64,000 nt of DNA from Mesorhizobium sp. YC-39 (GCF_025753795.1 NZ_JAOWPS010000003.1:124001-188000), one strand, 5' to 3'. Positions 9,131-17,205 are shown, counted from the stretch's first letter. Notes: a model not told the origin generated them from the letters alone. Numbers and translations: made by a program.

Positions 9131-9403
9131 ATGAAATCGATCATAGCCACCCCGGACGAACAGCCCGAGATTTACGCCATAGTGAGGCGCGAGCGGGATG
9201 CGATACACCGCTCAGCGCTCAAGATGGCAAAGCAGTTGCGCGGCCTGTCCGACGTCAGCCAGAAACAGGCCATCGCCGAACTGACGGCTGCCTGGATACG
9301 TGCGATTTATCCTGAGAACCTGGAGCTGGCCTTATCGCTGTCGGATGCGATGCGCGAGCAAACGGACATCTATCTGAAAGAGCAGACGACGGTTCAGCAC
9401 TGA
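9131..9403 (+). CDS. Prophage hypothetical protein, first gene of SOS-type operon
   Basis: 90 residues starting MKSIIATPDEQPEIYAIVRRERD; all-helical appearance, no recognisable family. The ATG at 9131 is preferred because upstream ATG-like starts fall inside the promoter. Its stop overlaps the next start by one base (TGATG at 9401-9405). The position directly behind a LexA box suggests damage induction. Confidence 0.6.
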   Translation: MKSIIATPDEQPEIYAIVRRERDAIHRSALKMAKQLRGLSDVSQKQAIAELTAAWIRAIYPENLELALSLSDAMREQTDIYLKEQTTVQH

Positions 9404-9780
9404 TGCCTAAGCGGATTGGTGGCCTATCAGCGGCGCGGGTAGACGAAGAATTCCCGCATCAGGTCGCGCTACCGGATGATATTTGTGTCGGCCACAACTT
9501 CACCCTCATCAGGGATTTCGTCATCGAGCGGCAGGTGCCGTTCAAGACCAGAAGTGTGCAGGCGGTTTGGCAGGACGGCAAATATGAGGCCTGGCGCCTG
9601 CATTGCTTTGCTGACGAGAAGGCTGCCGAAGCGTTCCTTCACCACTTCGGTGGCGTGTCGTTCGATCCGAAGCGAGACAGGGCAAATGGCAGGGCTCGCG
9701 GATTTTGGCGGCGGAAGGATGATTACAAGCGCATCCTCGATCTTGGTCCGCTCAGCGTACCCGAGATCCTGCGCAACTAG
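9403..9780 (+). CDS. Prophage hypothetical protein in SOS-type operon
   Basis: 125 residues, not recognised. It contains a compact alpha/beta segment (WQDGKYEAWRLHCFADEKAAEAFLHHFGG) reminiscent of small DNA- or protein-binding domains. It is translationally coupled to the gene before it and lies 9 bp upstream of the SRAP gene, so a shared DNA-damage role is an inference from context only. Confidence 0.6.
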   Translation: MPKRIGGLSAARVDEEFPHQVALPDDICVGHNFTLIRDFVIERQVPFKTRSVQAVWQDGKYEAWRLHCFADEKAAEAFLHHFGGVSFDPKRDRANGRARGFWRRKDDYKRILDLGPLSVPEILRN

Positions 9781-9789
9781 GGGCAAGGT

Positions 9790-10482
9790 ATGTGCGGACG
9801 CTTCACCAGATATCTGCCTTGGTCGGAAATCCATCGGCTGTATAGGCTGACGGCGCCGGCGGAGACTGGCCGCAATGACGCCCCTCGCTATAATATCGCG
9901 CCGACCGAGGAGGTGCCGTTTATAACGGCCGGCGAAGGCGGCGACCACAAGCTCCGGCAGGGCCGTTGGTGGCTGGTACCGTTCTGGGCGAAGGAACTGC
10001 CGAAGTACCCAACCTTCAACGCCAGGTCCGAAGAGGCCGAGACCAAGTCATCATTCCGCGATGCCTTCAAATCGAAGCGCTGCCTCGTCCCGGCCGATGG
10101 ATTTTACGAATGGACGATCTCGCCGGCCGACAAGAAACGCGACCCCTGGCACATCTTCCTGCCTGGGCATCAGCCGTTTTCCTTTGCGGGCCTGTGGGCT
10201 TACAATTCAGCGCTCGACATAACGAGTTGCACGATCCTGACCGCGCCGGCTCAAATGCCGATGCAGCAGCTCCACGATCGGCAGCCGGTCATCCTTGATC
10301 CCACGGCATATGACGCCTGGCTTGATCCGACGACGCCGGCGGCCGCTGCAAAACAGTTGCTCGACATCAACCTAGACGGTCAGTTGGAGTTCTACCGGGT
10401 GAGCAGGGACGTCAACGCCTCGTCTCGGGAAAACGCACCGAACGATGATGCCCACATGATCGAGCCGATTGCCCTTCTATGA
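9790..10482 (+). CDS. SRAP-domain protein (YedK/HMCES family abasic-site DNA-protein crosslinker)
   Basis: 230 residues with the full SRAP signature: MCGRF with Cys2 as the self-crosslinking residue, N77 in FNARSEE, E107 in GFYEW and H162 in HDRQPVIL. Family members form a covalent thiazolidine link with abasic sites in single-stranded DNA and shield them during replication. Phage copies are fairly common. The family name (SOS response-associated peptidase) agrees with the LexA box upstream of this operon. It overlaps the next start by ATGA. Confidence 0.93.
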   Translation: MCGRFTRYLPWSEIHRLYRLTAPAETGRNDAPRYNIAPTEEVPFITAGEGGDHKLRQGRWWLVPFWAKELPKYPTFNARSEEAETKSSFRDAFKSKRCLVPADGFYEWTISPADKKRDPWHIFLPGHQPFSFAGLWAYNSALDITSCTILTAPAQMPMQQLHDRQPVILDPTAYDAWLDPTTPAAAAKQLLDINLDGQLEFYRVSRDVNASSRENAPNDDAHMIEPIALL

Positions 10483-10655
10483 GCGACGAGATCAGGATCC
10501 CACTTCCGGAACACGCCACGGCGCCAGGCGTTCAGCACCATGTCTGCGAGCATCCGGGGTGCGGTAAACATGCCGGCTGGGGCTTCGCAAAGCCGAAGCA
10601 GGCGCCGCACTGGTTCTGCTTCGAACACCGCAATGATGGTGAGACGTTTTTATAG
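10479..10655 (+). CDS. 58-residue zinc-finger-like protein
   Basis: Starts at the ATG at 10479, overlapping the SRAP stop. It contains C-x4-C (CEHPGC) and a C-x3-H pair (CFEHR) flanking aromatic residues (HAGWGF, PHWF), which would make one zinc site. It is probably co-expressed with SRAP and may help it recognise DNA, but this is only inferred from coupling. Confidence 0.65.
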   Translation: MSDEIRIPLPEHATAPGVQHHVCEHPGCGKHAGWGFAKPKQAPHWFCFEHRNDGETFL

Positions 10656-10691
10656 CTAGTGTGCTACTCACCCCGTGCGGAGGGCCAAACA

Positions 10692-11195
10692 GTGTCGGGG
10701 GAAGTAGTGACAAGCGCGAGTGTTTGGCCGGTTCTGCTGCCGGTAATCATTGGTGGCGGACTAGCTCTTCTTGGAGTCGTGCTCGGACCGGCTTTAACGC
10801 AGTGGCTTTCATCTCGGTCGACAGAGCGCGCAGACAGAGCCGAACGTTTTGAAGAATTGCTGTCTCTTTTGCACCAACAAGAGGACTGGTTAAGAGTGGT
10901 ACGCTTAGTGTACGCTTTTGGCGAGGAACATGACATTGCACCAGAGCCTTTAACAAGGGCGATGGCTATTTCAGCTCTTCACTTCCCACAGTTCCTACCT
11001 GGCCTGAAAGCCCTGGCTAAGGTATCACAGGCCCTAGTCTCGTGGTCAACACAAGCGGCTCTAACTCGCCTTGCAGGCAATCTCCCTATGATAAATCAAG
11101 GATTCGAGGATGTGTATAGGCCATATTGGCAAGCATTCAACGACCTCCGCGAAGAAATTCTCCAATATGCCGTTGATCGGAAAGGCAAAGTCTAA
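10692..11195 (+). CDS. Single-span membrane protein, probable prophage cargo
   Basis: 167 residues from a GTG at 10692, preceded by GGAGGG. One membrane helix (VLLPVIIGGGLALLGVVLG) is followed by a charged coiled-coil-like stretch and a helical cytoplasmic domain. No family recognised. Codons and base composition are visibly AT-richer than the phage structural genes, a moron-like sign. Superinfection exclusion or defence is possible but unproven. Confidence 0.6.
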   Translation: MSGEVVTSASVWPVLLPVIIGGGLALLGVVLGPALTQWLSSRSTERADRAERFEELLSLLHQQEDWLRVVRLVYAFGEEHDIAPEPLTRAMAISALHFPQFLPGLKALAKVSQALVSWSTQAALTRLAGNLPMINQGFEDVYRPYWQAFNDLREEILQYAVDRKGKV

Positions 11196-11359
11196 CTGAC
11201 AACGCTATGGCTCCGAAGAAATGAAGCGGGTCAGAACTGACAACCTTGGGAGCGGCCACAGAGGCAAGCCGCACGCTGGCTCCGTAGAGGACGAATCGAA
11301 ACATTTCATCCCTGCCGATAGGTCGAATCGAGCAACTCAGAAGGGGAATAAAGGCGGCG

Positions 11360-12184
11360 ATGATATCAAGGGGGGACCGAGAATATCTTTTCATCGACGG
11401 TGGTTGCCTGCGGGCAAGCGTCAGGAAGATTTGTCAGGATTTATTTGGCGATGCGAGCGCCTATCAACCCCATGTCCCAGCGTTGGCAACTGGGGGGTAC
11501 GCTAAAATTTTCTATTACGATGCCGTTCCCGGCAAGGATCATGAAGAAAACCAAGCCGCCTATGAAGCTCGCGTGCAGCCAGACTATGATCGATTTGCGA
11601 AAATTCAGGCGCTCGATCGGGTCCACGTTGCCCTCGGGCAAATTGTGGGGGCAGATAAGCGACAAAAGGGCGTCGATGTTCGACTAGCGGTTGATATGAT
11701 GACCCACGCTTTCCGGGGCAACATATCGAAAGCAACACTGTTTGCGGGCGATTCCGATTTCGTTCCTCTTGTCAAATCCTTGGTCAGTGAGGGATTGCAT
11801 GTAACTCTCTGGCATCCACCGCAGGCGAACGCTGACTTGAAGGGTGCGGCGGATAGCACGCGCCTGTTCGATTTTAAAACGAACCACAGTTGTTTAACTG
11901 CTGATGGTCAGCAGTCAGCATTCCAAATCGGAAGTTCTGGGAGCGGTGGGCATCCTGGGAACGATGGCTTGATCAATTTTGTGACTGTGGGTGGTCATGA
12001 GTACGCGGGCCGTTGGCAGGATGGCACTCTGAGAATCTGGCGATGCGGTGATCCTGGAACCGGTTGGTCTTACGTTGATTTTTTTGCACCTGATGCCAGC
12101 TTGGTGAGAGCGCTAACCGCGTTCGATTTGATCTACCCTTGGGGTATCGCGGCCGTAGGTGGAGGGTGGATTGTAGCTAACTAG
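11360..12184 (+). CDS. NYN-domain (PIN-like) putative RNase with extra C-terminal domain
   Basis: 274 residues. The first 175 fit the NYN fold: acidic D13 in FIDGG, D106 and D112 in KGVDVRLAVDMM and D131/D133 in GDSDFVPLV, which would bind a catalytic metal. After about residue 190 comes a Gly-rich domain of unknown type with tryptophans (GRWQDGTLRIWRCG). NYN proteins often cut RNA; stand-alone ones in phage cargo can be defence or toxin genes. No antitoxin partner is evident, although the 10692 gene lies just upstream. Confidence 0.7.
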   Translation: MISRGDREYLFIDGGCLRASVRKICQDLFGDASAYQPHVPALATGGYAKIFYYDAVPGKDHEENQAAYEARVQPDYDRFAKIQALDRVHVALGQIVGADKRQKGVDVRLAVDMMTHAFRGNISKATLFAGDSDFVPLVKSLVSEGLHVTLWHPPQANADLKGAADSTRLFDFKTNHSCLTADGQQSAFQIGSSGSGGHPGNDGLINFVTVGGHEYAGRWQDGTLRIWRCGDPGTGWSYVDFFAPDASLVRALTAFDLIYPWGIAAVGGGWIVAN

Positions 12185-12209
12185 TATTGCATCCCGGTGT
12201 AAGGTCTTG

Positions 12210-13082
12210 TCACTCTTCGCGGAAATCCTGCAGCGATGCATGCCGCAAGTCTTCCTCGCCGCGCAGGTGTTTGACACGGCCGATCAGGCCCGGCTTGACC
12301 CATTGCGTGGCCGGCCGCTTCATGCCCTCTGGCGGCTGGCCGGCATGCTCCTGGACGCGTTTCCATAGCCGCTCGCGGATCGCGCGACTGGAGTTGATGA
12401 AGGCGGAGCCGACATATTTGCGCGTGCCGATCTCTCCCATCAGGGCGAAGGCCGGCTTGCCCGCCTCGCGCTCGATGCCGAGCAATTCGAACTCGCCGAT
12501 TGTATAGGCCTTGATCTTGCGCCAGTTGGATGTCGGCCCGCTGCGATATTTGCTGTCTTTGCGCTTCGACACCATGCCTTCGAGTCCGGCCTGGTCGACC
12601 AAATGGAAGATCGCCTTGGCCTCACCGGGCAGTGCTTGGCTGAATTGGATGCGGATGTCGGCCGGGATGATCCCGGCAAGGATCTCGCGCCGCTCGTCCA
12701 GCGCCATGTCGCGCAGATCGTGGCCATTGAGGTGCAGCACGTCGAAGGCGACAAAATAGAGGTCGTGCTGACGACCAGTGATCGCCTTGCGAAGCTCGCG
12801 GAAATCGGAAAGGCCGGCATTGTTGAGCACGATGATCTCGCCGTCGATGATGGCGCTTTCGACATCGAGCGCGCCGGCCGCAGCGGCGAGGTCACGGTAC
12901 TTCGCCGTCCAGTCCAATCCACGGCGGGTAAAGATGCGCACCCCTCCGGCATCCCTGACGATCTGAGAGCGATAGCCGTCGAACTTGACTTCATGACTCC
13001 AGTCGCCGCCTTCTGGCGGCTTGTCGACCAGCTCCGGCATCATGGGCGGGATGAACTTCAAACGACCATCGGCGTTACGCAT
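12210..13082 (-). CDS. ATP-dependent DNA ligase (LigD/LigC-type catalytic domain)
   Basis: 290 residues with all nucleotidyltransferase motifs: K33 in EVKFDGYR (AMP acceptor), DGEIIV (III), FVAFDVLHLNG (IIIa), EGMVSKRKDSKYRSG (IV) and WRKIKAY (V), followed by an OB-fold domain. It seals nicks using ATP. The sequence is of the type linked to bacterial end joining, but no Ku or LigD polymerase/nuclease domains are nearby. The ATG at 13082 is chosen over an upstream TTG. It faces the NYN gene tail to tail. Confidence 0.88.
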   Translation of the reverse strand: MRNADGRLKFIPPMMPELVDKPPEGGDWSHEVKFDGYRSQIVRDAGGVRIFTRRGLDWTAKYRDLAAAAGALDVESAIIDGEIIVLNNAGLSDFRELRKAITGRQHDLYFVAFDVLHLNGHDLRDMALDERREILAGIIPADIRIQFSQALPGEAKAIFHLVDQAGLEGMVSKRKDSKYRSGPTSNWRKIKAYTIGEFELLGIEREAGKPAFALMGEIGTRKYVGSAFINSSRAIRERLWKRVQEHAGQPPEGMKRPATQWVKPGLIGRVKHLRGEEDLRHASLQDFREE

Positions 13083-13160
13083 GCACTCGACACTCCGGAC
13101 GCGATTCAAGCTGCAGGGCTGCAATCGGTTCCGGGCATTTTAGCAAAATTGTATGTGGGA

Positions 13161-13361
13161 ATGGTAATGGCGACGATGGATGTAACGGCCTGCCGGGCGG
13201 CGCTGAGCCTGATCAGGATGGCGATCGAGGAAACCTGCCCCGCCGGCGTCCTGCCCAGCGAGGAAGCCGTGCTGGGCCTCTATGGCCCCAAGCCGATCCA
13301 TGAGGCGGAGGCGCTGGCCAGGGCGATCATCGCCTCGGTGGAGAAGTTGACCGGGCCGTGA
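13161..13361 (+). CDS. Small prophage hypothetical protein
   Basis: 66 residues starting MVMATMDVTACRAALSLIRM; helical, no recognised family. The start is fixed by a GTGGGA sequence just upstream, and the reading frame further upstream is antisense to the ligase. It is probably real because its composition and start site look normal, but support is modest. Confidence 0.45.
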   Translation: MVMATMDVTACRAALSLIRMAIEETCPAGVLPSEEAVLGLYGPKPIHEAEALARAIIASVEKLTGP

Positions 13362-13413
13362 AACGCAAAAGCCAGCCGCACCTTTCGGCACGGCGGGCTC
13401 TCCCGGACGGCTT

Positions 13414-14088
13414 TCACCGCGGCGCGGCGGCCTGCTCTGCAGCCACTTTGGCCGTAAGGGCTGCGATCTGGTCACGAAGGCGGCTCTGTTCTGCCTTCAA
13501 ATCGATGATGAAGTCGCGACCGTTTCCGAGCGAACTTGAGAAGGCCTGATACCTGGTTTCCTGCTGGTCAATTTGGCGCTGAAGATTGGCGACATCGCGC
13601 ACAGCGTCGGCACGGATGTTTTCGATGTCATGGTCGCGGGAGAGGTTCCGCTCCATCCACTCGTTGCGGTAAACCATCGTGTCGCGAATAGAGGCAAGCG
13701 AAGCTTCGGTCCGGGTCCGGTCTTCGGTACCGCGATCCGTGCGCCACTTCATCTCCTGTTGCGTCACCATCTTATCCACGATGGTACTCAAGGCGCCCTT
13801 CACGTCGCTGACATTATCCCGGATTGGTGAAAGAGCCTGGCTTCCGGCCGCGACTAGAATGGTGAACGCCACACCCACTGCCGTCAGGAGCACCGGCCAT
13901 TGTGTCTTGCTCGATCCACGGAGTTCCGTCGACAGAGCATTCACCGCGCCTTCGATATTTCGAAAGCCGGTGTTCATGTTCGAGCGCAAGTCTACGATAT
14001 CGCGGCCCTGGTTCTCCACCCGCTCGCTCAGCCGCGCATACGACGCGAGCGGATCGAAGCTCGATCCGTTGTTCATGTCATCCGCCAT
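13414..14088 (-). CDS. Coiled-coil membrane protein at the end of the lysis cassette
   Basis: 224 residues. A helical N-terminus is followed by one membrane span (about 66-86, PVLLTAVGVAFTILVAAG) and then a long charged region with heptad-like repeats up to the C-terminus. It is the last gene of the leftward late operon, just after the spanin-like genes, so a role in lysis or envelope disruption is plausible. It could also be a lysogeny-expressed membrane protein. Confidence 0.6.
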   Translation of the reverse strand: MADDMNNGSSFDPLASYARLSERVENQGRDIVDLRSNMNTGFRNIEGAVNALSTELRGSSKTQWPVLLTAVGVAFTILVAAGSQALSPIRDNVSDVKGALSTIVDKMVTQQEMKWRTDRGTEDRTRTEASLASIRDTMVYRNEWMERNLSRDHDIENIRADAVRDVANLQRQIDQQETRYQAFSSSLGNGRDFIIDLKAEQSRLRDQIAALTAKVAAEQAAAPR

Positions 14089-14114
14089 TCTCTGCCCTGC
14101 CCTTCAATGCACTG

Positions 14115-14330
14115 CTATTTCCAGCACTTGCGGCGCTGGCCATTGCGATCGTTGCCGAGCACGCGCTCATAGCCTGGCCGATCGGCGCCGATCAGCGCCA
14201 CGGTCCCGGCCGGGCTAAGGCTGTTTTTCAGGAAGCCCGCGCAGCTGCTCGCAGGCGTCGACTGGCATGCCACTCCCGCGCAGGCCAGAAACACACAGAT
14301 CATAGTCAGACATACCGCTGAGCTTCGCAT
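14115..14330 (-). CDS. Candidate outer-membrane spanin (Rz1-like lipoprotein)
   Basis: 71 residues: MRSSAVCLTMICVFLACAGVACQSTP, a short basic-hydrophobic leader ending in cysteines that resemble a lipobox, then a short secreted domain. It overlaps the 3' half of the upstream Rz-like gene in another frame, the classic Rz/Rz1 layout. Outer-membrane spanins pair with the inner partner to fuse the two membranes. The lipobox is not perfect (Phe at -3). Confidence 0.6.
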   Translation of the reverse strand: MRSSAVCLTMICVFLACAGVACQSTPASSCAGFLKNSLSPAGTVALIGADRPGYERVLGNDRNGQRRKCWK

Positions 14331-14514
14331 TGTCGCCCTTCCTTTCGAGTTCAGCCTTGACGTCGGCCGCGGCGACTTCCGCGACGCGCCGGTTGTAGCC
14401 TTGCGTGTCGCCTTTCCAGCGCCCCGCCGTGTAGGAGATCGGCACCGCGGCGATGAGCGCGCCAAGCGCGATCAGTTTCCAGTTCTTCAGCGTCAGCGCC
14501 AGAATAGCCATCAT
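14215..14514 (-). CDS. Candidate inner-membrane spanin (Rz-like)
   Basis: 99 residues starting MMAILALTLKNWKLIALGALIAAVPISYTAGRWKGD: an N-terminal membrane helix with a periplasmic, charged helical domain, as in i-spanins. Two cysteines near the C-terminus (DLCVSG and DACEQL) could form disulfides. Its ATGATG start overlaps the stop of the preceding small gene, and a lipoprotein gene overlaps its 3' end out of frame. Confidence 0.65.
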   Translation of the reverse strand: MMAILALTLKNWKLIALGALIAAVPISYTAGRWKGDTQGYNRRVAEVAAADVKAELERKGDNAKLSGMSDYDLCVSGLRGSGMPVDACEQLRGLPEKQP

Positions 14515-14630
14515 GATGTGCACCTCCCCAGAATGACGCCGGCGATGAGCACGGCGACCAGGATGCCGCCGATGCGCAGGGAGATCGCAGCGGCGAATCC
14601 GCCCCAGAAATCGGGATCGTTGCCGCCCAT
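14511..14630 (-). CDS. 39-residue single-span membrane protein, possible holin
   Basis: MGGNDPDFWGGFAAAISLRIGGILVAVLIAGVILGRCTS: one hydrophobic helix. Its ATG overlaps the endolysin stop (ATGA at 14629-14632) and its stop overlaps the Rz-like start, so it is tightly embedded in the lysis cassette. Position and size fit a small holin or pinholin, though the endolysin itself also has membrane helices. Confidence 0.6.
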   Translation of the reverse strand: MGGNDPDFWGGFAAAISLRIGGILVAVLIAGVILGRCTS

Positions 14631-15844
14631 CAGCGACGCTCCCCGGACTGGAACGCCTCGACGCCCTTCTTCTCGCCATGGCGAGCGACCAGGAACAGGC
14701 CGCCGGCAACGCCGGCGATTGCCAGCATCCACACCCAGCCGGGCACGTCGCCGGCGGCATCCTTGACAGGCTGGATGTAGCCGGAGGCCGGTCCGAGATT
14801 GCCGATGATGCCGTCGAAGAAACTGCCGATCAGCGCGGCGATCGTCGTGAAGAACGCGCCAACCTTGGCCAGCCAGTTCGTGCGCACTTCCGGCACCTTC
14901 TCTCGCACCACTTCCGGCGGTGCATTCGTGCGCGCCGGCGCCAGCACACGCGGCTTGGCCTTCTGCAGCGCCAGCAGCAGCGCGTCGTCGATCTCGTCAC
15001 CTTCCGGCAGGCCATTCTCGGCACGGAAGGCACGGATCGCGGCCGACGTCATCGTGCCGCCGACACCGCTGACGCCGCCGACCTCGGTATAGCCGAGATC
15101 CTTGAGCTGCTGCTGCACGCGCTCGATCGTGGCCTTGTCGACCGCCGGTGGCGCTGTATCGGGTTCTACAGAAGCGCCAGCCGCAAGTTCTGCGGAGAGC
15201 TCCTCGGCGGCAACCACAGCAGGAGCCCGAGCCTTCGGCGGCCACGGCGTGTCGCGGATCTTCTGCCATTTGGCGAATGCCGCCGCGAGCTTCGAATCAT
15301 ACCGGTTTTTCTTGTAGCCGGGACCGTTCCATGTCTGGGCAACCACGGGCCAGCGGTGCGCCCGAAGATCGTCGTCGACCTTCCATGCGACAAGCAGCTT
15401 CACCGTCGCCTCGAGGTGCGCCGCCTCGTCGGCCATGAAGGCCTGCACCATGGCCTGCACGGACCCACAGCCGGCCGCCTTGAAGTTCTCGCCGAGGATC
15501 TGTGTCAGGCCCCACGACGCCGATTTCAGCGCCGCCGTCTCGTCGATCGCCATGGCCGCTACCAGGCGCGGATAGCTGTCCTTCGGATAGGGTTTTGCGC
15601 CCCATTTGGAATAGGCAAGGCCTGCCTTGACCGCGGCGGTGCGTTTTGCGCCGGCCAGATTGCGATAGAACACATGCGGTTCGAACAGCAGCTTCGGCCG
15701 GCCTTTGGCATCAAAGCCTGACCCTGCCGCCTCGACATCCATGAAAGCATGGATTTCATCTTCGCCGACGCCGACCATCGCGCCGATGCGCGGAATGTCG
15801 AGAGCGGTGATGCGCTTCGCAGCGCCCTTGAACGTGGTATCCAT
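14630..15844 (-). CDS. Endolysin: N-acetylmuramidase, peptidoglycan-binding domain and C-terminal membrane helices
   Basis: 404 residues. The N-terminal 190 match the phage N-acetylmuramidase (DUF3380) family: catalytic Glu38 in VEAAGSGFD, KLLFEPHVFYR, SWGLTQILGENF and TWNGPGYKKN. A PG_binding_1 domain follows (about 230-295, VQQQLKDLGYTEVGGVSG...). The C-terminus has two hydrophobic helices (about 332-350 and 373-393), unusual for a soluble lysin. They suggest membrane anchoring or built-in holin-like export. It is the first gene of the lysis cassette. Confidence 0.88.
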   Translation of the reverse strand: MDTTFKGAAKRITALDIPRIGAMVGVGEDEIHAFMDVEAAGSGFDAKGRPKLLFEPHVFYRNLAGAKRTAAVKAGLAYSKWGAKPYPKDSYPRLVAAMAIDETAALKSASWGLTQILGENFKAAGCGSVQAMVQAFMADEAAHLEATVKLLVAWKVDDDLRAHRWPVVAQTWNGPGYKKNRYDSKLAAAFAKWQKIRDTPWPPKARAPAVVAAEELSAELAAGASVEPDTAPPAVDKATIERVQQQLKDLGYTEVGGVSGVGGTMTSAAIRAFRAENGLPEGDEIDDALLLALQKAKPRVLAPARTNAPPEVVREKVPEVRTNWLAKVGAFFTTIAALIGSFFDGIIGNLGPASGYIQPVKDAAGDVPGWVWMLAIAGVAGGLFLVARHGEKKGVEAFQSGERR

Positions 15845-16077
15845 GGCAGTTCCTTTCCGCCCTTGCGGGCAGGTTGAGACTATTGGTGGTTGTGGTAGTG
15901 TTCGCGCTCAGAAATCGGAGCGATTTGGATGGGCTATGCCTTTTGGAAACTCTGGAACCAATCAGCGCAGTTTACCAAGCTTCCGACAATTCCCCCGCCG
16001 CCCATGCCGGCCACGCATGGCCGCCCGCGTATCAGGTCGCCAGAATGCGCGGTAACGAAGTGCTACGGAAGCGGAGA

Positions 16078-16179
16078 ATGATGCGCAGGCACCGGCTGAA
16101 GCCCATCGTCGTTTTGGCGATTTGGGCGATCGTTTTCGGTGTTCTGGCGTTGATGTTTATTATTCGGTTGTTCGGCTAG
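16078..16179 (+). CDS. 33-residue membrane peptide
   Basis: MMRRHRLKPIVVLAIWAIVFGVLALMFIIRLFG: basic start plus one membrane helix, preceded by GCGGAGA at a good distance. No family. It runs opposite to the late operon in a 490 bp gap between the endolysin and a methyltransferase. The 233 bp just to its left (15845-16077) holds nothing I can support. Confidence 0.4.
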   Translation: MMRRHRLKPIVVLAIWAIVFGVLALMFIIRLFG

Positions 16180-16195
16180 GTGGGGCCGCGCCCGT

Positions 16196-16321
16196 TTATA
16201 GACAGGGCAGCATTGCGATGACCACGAACCAGGGGGAAAACAGCACCACCATCATGATGAAGAACGGCCAAAAACCGGGGCCTGAGAAATAGGCCTCGAC
16301 CTTGGTGCGCAGTTCTCTCAT
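16196..16321 (-). CDS. 41-residue membrane peptide
   Basis: MRELRTKVEAYFSGPGFWPFFIMMVVLFSPWFVVIAMLPCL: short charged N-terminus and one or two aromatic-rich hydrophobic segments. An in-frame ATG six bases upstream is an alternative start. It faces the 16078 peptide tail to tail and lies just upstream of the lysis cassette, so a holin-type role is possible. Support is only its composition. Confidence 0.35.
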   Translation of the reverse strand: MRELRTKVEAYFSGPGFWPFFIMMVVLFSPWFVVIAMLPCL

Positions 16322-16333
16322 GGCCATCCGAAT

Positions 16334-17044
16334 CTACGACGAACAGAGCGCGCCGGCCATGTACGCCATGTTGCGCGTTGCGGTTTTCGGCGCGAACCGT
16401 AGAAACTCAGTGCGAAGCTTATACTTCACCCAGCCTTTTGACCGACCAGCAAGATGCTGCTCATATGCCAGATCGTGGGCAAACGTCATCAGCTTTTCAA
16501 CTTTGAGGCCGGAGGTCTTCAGAAGGTTTTCGAAAGTCAAAGGGGTGTAGAAATTGATGTGCCCATACGGTCCCGACATGCGGATTGCTTTGCTGAGATT
16601 CCGCGTGTGCTCCAAGGGTATCTCGATATAAAGTTTCTTGCAGACCCTTGCGGCCTCCATCAAGAACATCCGCTCATGCTCGACGTGTTCGACCACATGG
16701 ATCGCGAGACCGAGATCGAACGACTTGTCCGGGTGCGGGATGTGGTACCCGTCGAAGATATCCAGGTTGGCCAGGTTTGCGATCTTCCGCGCCTTGATTG
16801 CCTCGACGCCACTTGTCGATATCTCAACTGCTCCGAGGGTCTTGCCGATACCCTTCTTGTTCAGTTTGTCCAGAACGGCGCCTTCGCCTGCCCCGATGTC
16901 GAGTATCGTTTCGAATCGCTGCTGCCCGATGAACGCCTCGACGTGACCCACCGATTGTTTCGACGCGATCTCTCGTTTCGCGGCGACTTTTCCATCGGTG
17001 TAGTAGTCGTCATAGATGGCAATGATGCTGTCGGCGTTAGCCAT
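16334..17044 (-). CDS. Class I SAM-dependent methyltransferase
   Basis: 236 residues. SAM-binding motif ILDIGAGEGAVLDKL (about 47-61) and acidic/HVVEHVEH motif (about 114) place it in the Methyltransf_11 group; small molecules or sugars are common substrates. The start is ATG 17044, with GGGGTT upstream. It sits between the lysis genes and receptor-binding genes, so modification of a surface glycan or of the phage is plausible. Confidence 0.75.
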   Translation of the reverse strand: MANADSIIAIYDDYYTDGKVAAKREIASKQSVGHVEAFIGQQRFETILDIGAGEGAVLDKLNKKGIGKTLGAVEISTSGVEAIKARKIANLANLDIFDGYHIPHPDKSFDLGLAIHVVEHVEHERMFLMEAARVCKKLYIEIPLEHTRNLSKAIRMSGPYGHINFYTPLTFENLLKTSGLKVEKLMTFAHDLAYEQHLAGRSKGWVKYKLRTEFLRFAPKTATRNMAYMAGALCSS

Positions 17045-17205
17045 GAAAACCCCATGAAAGATCATCCGGCGACGGCGCTGCGATCCCTTGCGCAGCATTT
17101 ACCAGATCGACTAACGCGACGAAAGCCTGAGTTTGCCTCCCTTTTAAATCGTCATGGTCTCGTGCTATCGCACCATCAATCCAAACGCCTCCGAAGGGAA
17201 CACTG

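Noticed and set aside
12603..13160. Long plus-strand frame ending at 13361
   Set aside because: It is antisense to the full-length DNA ligase; only the last 66 codons after 13161 have a start of their own.
15874..16077. Longer frame upstream of the 33-residue membrane peptide
   Set aside because: The only good ribosome site is before ATG 16078, and the upstream part has no coding character.
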